Part shown: in pieces, positions 61,159 to 64,000 of the stretch
Position numbering within the stretch: the first letter of the stretch is position 1
How the letters are laid out: the number at the start of each line of letters is the position of its first letter
Notes under the pieces: model-generated
The model's database searches: none
Told to the model about the DNA's origin: nothing
The model's input: the letters and a program-made list of their open reading frames with translations, nothing else
Made by a program: the position numbers and the translations under genes
Source: JBFHIJ01 sp963678775
Lineage (GTDB): Bacteria; Bacteroidota; Ignavibacteria; Kapaibacteriales; UBA2268
Length of the DNA: 64,000 nucleotides
Direction: 5' to 3'
Assembly (NCBI GenBank): GCA_963678775.2
Contig: CAXXGR010000007.1
Span: 310,001-374,000 of the forward strand

Positions 61159-61899
61159 ATGGATATTGTATATATTATAGTAACTTCTTTGGCTTTGGTT
61201 TTTTTTGCATACCAACTGTATGTTAGAATTAAAAAAGTTGAATTTAAGACTTATAAACATCTCAAAGACCTATTCCGTCGCTACTTTTCGATGGCATTTA
61301 TCGGTGCGGTCTTGTCTCTTATTATCATACCTAATCTTGCAATTAATCAATATCTTGGACTTCATGAAGAGTTTACTCATAATGTAGTGCTCCAAAACTT
61401 CTCATCAGAGACTCAATATTACATTTTTAAGCAAAAGCTTGACACTACGGGATTTTGGCGACTTTCTCCAAATATTTCTATTTTAAGTCATAGATATATT
61501 GTTAGTTTAGATTCCGGTGAAATACGGGAACTATTCATAGGTAATTATTCTATACCAATCACACAGACCATAATTGAAAACATTTCAGATACTTCTCAAA
61601 CAGATTCTACTGTCTTAGCAGCTGCATTTTTAAATACAGGTGCAAAGCTGTTTTGTAAACAGAGTGATATGAAACCGAACTTTACAAAACAGAAAGTAGA
61701 TTATGCTTCAATTTTGATTGAGATTTATATTATTTTTACAGCTATGCTTGGTGCTTTACTTTTTGCACTGAAAGGCAAAAAACTCTGGCAAAAGATTATT
61801 ATTAATCTTTCTGTTTTTTTAATGTTGGCTATGTCATCATGGCTTTTAATCGATAAAGTAAGAATACTATTATATTATTATTTTGGAGTTTTGATATGA
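61159..61899 (+). CDS. uncharacterised membrane protein
   Basis: I do not recognise the family. The 246-residue protein has hydrophobic segments at about residues 3-22, 46-64, 188-205 and 214-231, with a soluble, strand-rich part of about 120 residues between the second and third. The last four bases overlap the pyruvate kinase gene (ATGA), so the two are translationally coupled, although the products have no obvious common role. Confidence 0.6.
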   Translation: MDIVYIIVTSLALVFFAYQLYVRIKKVEFKTYKHLKDLFRRYFSMAFIGAVLSLIIIPNLAINQYLGLHEEFTHNVVLQNFSSETQYYIFKQKLDTTGFWRLSPNISILSHRYIVSLDSGEIRELFIGNYSIPITQTIIENISDTSQTDSTVLAAAFLNTGAKLFCKQSDMKPNFTKQKVDYASILIEIYIIFTAMLGALLFALKGKKLWQKIIINLSVFLMLAMSSWLLIDKVRILLYYYFGVLI

Positions 61900-63317
61900 A
61901 TTCGAAAAAAACTAAAATAGTTTGTACGATTGGTCCTGCCACGTCTGATTTAGATATGCTGGTTCGACTGATTGAGTCAGGCATGGATTCTGCAAGACTG
62001 AACTTCTCTCATGGTTCTCACGAACAACATATCCAAACTATCAAAAATATTCGCGAAGCTACTAAAATAACAGGTAAAGAAATTGCTATTATTCAAGATT
62101 TGCAAGGCCCTAAAATTAGAGTTGCGGAAATAGAAGGTGGATCTTGTATATTGGAAGATGGCGCTAAGTTTATAATAACAGCGGATGACATTAAAGAAGG
62201 TAATTCTGAAAGGGTTGCGACTACTTTTCCTGATATTGTAAAAGATGTGCAAGTAGGCAAACCCTTGCTGCTTGACGATGGATATATTACCTTGATGATA
62301 GAAGAAATATCAGGAAGCGATATTATTACAAAAGTTATCAAGGGTGGTGTACTAAAAAGCAGAAAAGGTATTATAGCCCCCGGGAGTTGTATATCTGCTC
62401 CTTCTCTTAGTGATAAGGATTTGGAGGATTTGAAATTTGGTTTGGATAACGGCATTGATTTAGTTGCTATTTCTTTCGTTAGGTCCGAAAAAGATGTTTA
62501 TGACTTAAGAACAGCAATGAAGATTTTTAGACGCCAAGTGCCTGTAATTGCAAAAATTGAAAGAGCAGAAGCCTATGACTCAATTGAAGCTATTATAACA
62601 GAAGCTGATGGTATAATGGTAGCTCGTGGTGATTTAGGTTTAGAAATGCCTGCTGAGGAGGTACCGGCAATCCAGAAAGACATAATAGCAAAATGTAATT
62701 TTCATGGTAAACCGGTTATTACTGCTACTCAGATGTTAGAATCAATGATTGAAAATCCAAGACCAACCAGAGCTGAAGCGAGCGATGTAGCAAATGCAGT
62801 TTTAGATGGGACAGACTGCGTTATGCTAAGTGGTGAGACCAGTGTGGGCAGGTATCCTTTAGATGCCGTGGAATATATGAGCAAAATAATCAAAAGTATG
62901 GAAAGGACTCAGCCTTCCGGCTCTTTAAGATATTTAAGACCTGAAGCTGTAATGGATAATATTGCAGATGCTCTTGGCAAAGCAGCGTGCGTTATAGCTG
63001 ACCAGATAGAAGCTGCAGCGATAATTCCATTTACAAATTCTGCTTATACAGCCAGAAATATTGCTAAATACAGACCGGATATACCGATTATCTCACTTAC
63101 TAATAATATTGAAACATTACGTTTCTTATGTATAGTTCGAGGTATTAAACCTATTTTAGTTGAAGAGTTTAAAGACAAAGAAAATATTTTCCGGGATTTA
63201 GGAAATTATGTAAAGAATTTTAAGCATATCAAAACCGGAGATACTGTCGTATTTGTAGCAGGTTTAGCTCCATATAAAGATATGCCTGATAATACATTGA
63301 AAGTCTTTCAGGTATAA
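61896..63317 (+). CDS. pyk: pyruvate kinase
   Basis: Pyruvate kinase makes ATP and pyruvate from phosphoenolpyruvate. The 473-residue protein has the full family set: KTKIVCTIGPAT, NFSHGSHEQH, IIQDLQGPKIRV, VIAKIERAEA, MVARGDLGLEMPAEEVPAIQKDI, KPVITATQMLESMIENPRPTRAEASDVANAVLDGTDC-type region and SGETSVG, then a C-terminal allosteric domain. Its start codon overlaps the upstream membrane protein gene. Confidence 0.97.
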   Translation: MNSKKTKIVCTIGPATSDLDMLVRLIESGMDSARLNFSHGSHEQHIQTIKNIREATKITGKEIAIIQDLQGPKIRVAEIEGGSCILEDGAKFIITADDIKEGNSERVATTFPDIVKDVQVGKPLLLDDGYITLMIEEISGSDIITKVIKGGVLKSRKGIIAPGSCISAPSLSDKDLEDLKFGLDNGIDLVAISFVRSEKDVYDLRTAMKIFRRQVPVIAKIERAEAYDSIEAIITEADGIMVARGDLGLEMPAEEVPAIQKDIIAKCNFHGKPVITATQMLESMIENPRPTRAEASDVANAVLDGTDCVMLSGETSVGRYPLDAVEYMSKIIKSMERTQPSGSLRYLRPEAVMDNIADALGKAACVIADQIEAAAIIPFTNSAYTARNIAKYRPDIPIISLTNNIETLRFLCIVRGIKPILVEEFKDKENIFRDLGNYVKNFKHIKTGDTVVFVAGLAPYKDMPDNTLKVFQV

Positions 63318-63329
63318 CATATATAAATG

Positions 63330-63358
63330 TTAGCTCCCGAACATTGTTTGGGAGCTAA
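63330..63358. terminator. bidirectional terminator after pyk
   Basis: TTAGCTCCC (63330-63338) pairs with GGGAGCTAA (63350-63358); the stem extends inward (one G-U) to an ATT triloop. It serves pyk and the convergent minus-strand gene. Confidence 0.88.
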
Positions 63359-63368
63359 TTAAATATAT

Positions 63369-64000
63369 TTAAACCATTTTAGCAATAGCTTCTGCAATTC
63401 TAAGAGCTTCAGCAGCATCTCTCGCATTTACCGCAATAGGCTTACCTTCACTGATAGCTTCCACAAATGCTTTTTGTTCTTCGACAATAGCATTAAGCTG
63501 TGGTACAACCGGCTTTTCAAATACAATATTTTTGTTTTTTAAGCCTGCTTCGATTGTTCCAAGCATAGTGGCTAAGGTACCTTCTTTAGGAGTATCAGTA
63601 TCGTCTAAAATGCGGTAAACATCTACATCCGGCTTGCCAAAATCTATAGAGAAATAAGCGTCTTTACCGAATACTCTCATTTTTCTCATAGGGCTGGCAG
63701 AAATCCTGGAAGCAGTTAAATTAGCAACGCAACCATTTTCAAATTTTATTCTTGCATTAGCAATGTCAGTAGTATCGGTAAGTACAGCTACGCCGTTTGC
63801 GTCAATACTTGTTACTACAGATTTTGCCATAGAAAGCATAATATCTATATCATGAATCATAAGGTCATGAATAACCGAAACATCAATTGCTCTTGGCCTG
63901 AATTGGCTTAATCTGTGAGCTTCCATGAAAAGGGGAGAAACATTATAATCTTTAAGAGCAGCCAGAGCCGGATTAAATCTTTCCACATGTCCAACCTGGA
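63369..64000 (-). CDS. Gfo/Idh/MocA-family oxidoreductase, 5' end missing at window edge
   Basis: The frame is open to the right end of the window (QVGHVERFNPA is readable at the edge), so the annotated portion is the C-terminal about 210 residues. Features are the catalytic-domain start GHVERFNPA, the HDLMIHDIDIMLSM segment with the family's conserved D-x-x-H-D pattern, and a C-terminal EEQKAFVEAISEGKPIAVNARDAAEALRIAEAI. Relatives oxidise sugars or nucleotide sugars with NAD(P). The GHxERFNPA form is common in oxidoreductases beside lipid A genes, but no neighbours are visible to test this. Confidence 0.82.
   Translation of the reverse strand, partial: QVGHVERFNPALAALKDYNVSPLFMEAHRLSQFRPRAIDVSVIHDLMIHDIDIMLSMAKSVVTSIDANGVAVLTDTTDIANARIKFENGCVANLTASRISASPMRKMRVFGKDAYFSIDFGKPDVDVYRILDDTDTPKEGTLATMLGTIEAGLKNKNIVFEKPVVPQLNAIVEEQKAFVEAISEGKPIAVNARDAAEALRIAEAIAKMV

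Overview
The window is a 64 kb piece of an AT-rich bacterial chromosome. It looks like the Fibrobacteres-Chlorobi-Bacteroidetes superphylum, probably near Ignavibacteria/Kapabacteria. Reasons: a type IX secretion (T9SS) type A C-terminal sorting domain with a YQNYPNP motif on a multihaem cytochrome, a DUF4835/PorD-like protein, HPr kinase in a window that shows no PTS genes, a helix-hairpin-helix outer-membrane protein of the Bacteroidetes type, and many lipoproteins and beta-barrels. The lineage is inferred from protein features only. I see no rRNA, tRNA, CRISPR array, prophage or intact insertion sequence. The content is mostly chromosomal housekeeping with several redox islands.

Layout. 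0.1-4.7 kb: murD, ftsW and two bacterial-PH-domain membrane proteins. 4.7-11.7 kb: accD, a beta-barrel, hpf, hprK, a DsbD-type reductase and two exported proteins of unknown function. 12.0-19.6 kb: a complete SUF iron-sulfur assembly operon (Rrf2 regulator, sufB, C, D, S, U, T, a PaaE-like flavin/2Fe-2S reductase, a SufA-type carrier). It is preceded by a well-spaced promoter whose -10 box sits inside a palindrome. 19.7-35.4 kb: rsmE, a 7TM-HD phosphodiesterase, xerD, an HhH outer-membrane protein, a YacP-like nuclease, a PorD-like protein, an NFACT (RqcH-like) protein, a phosphodiester glycosidase, an enoyl-CoA hydratase, a FadL-type porin and purM. 36.3-39.0 kb: a four-gene 2-oxoacid:ferredoxin oxidoreductase. 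39.2-41.9 kb (minus strand): an acyl-CoA dehydrogenase broken by one missing A, and a tandem pair of short-chain dehydrogenases of which one has lost its catalytic residues.

43.1-53.6 kb is the most unusual part: mazG, a yeast-Fcy1-like cytosine deaminase and a membrane-anchored reductive-dehalogenase-like Fe-S protein in one tight run; then an octahaem c-type cytochrome carrying a T9SS sorting tail; two lipoproteins of one design; an alginate-export-type porin; and a putative sensory [FeFe] hydrogenase (HydS type, proton-transfer Cys replaced by Ala, PAS domain) overlapping a SpoIIE/PP2C-type phosphatase gene. 53.9-64 kb: NADP-type isocitrate dehydrogenase, tamB, an orphan cheW, a decayed REP-associated-transposase-like protein, an unknown membrane protein, pyruvate kinase and the 3' part of a Gfo/Idh/MocA oxidoreductase that runs off the right edge.

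Taken together the genes suggest a heterotroph with iron-sulfur- and ferredoxin-based central metabolism (2-oxoacid:ferredoxin oxidoreductase next to ordinary IDH and pyruvate kinase), possible H2 sensing, and possible electron transfer at or beyond the outer membrane. Many operons end in clear intrinsic terminators. The one promoter I can assign (TTGACT-17-TACAAT) looks like an ordinary sigma-70 type rather than the Bacteroidetes TAnnTTTG form.
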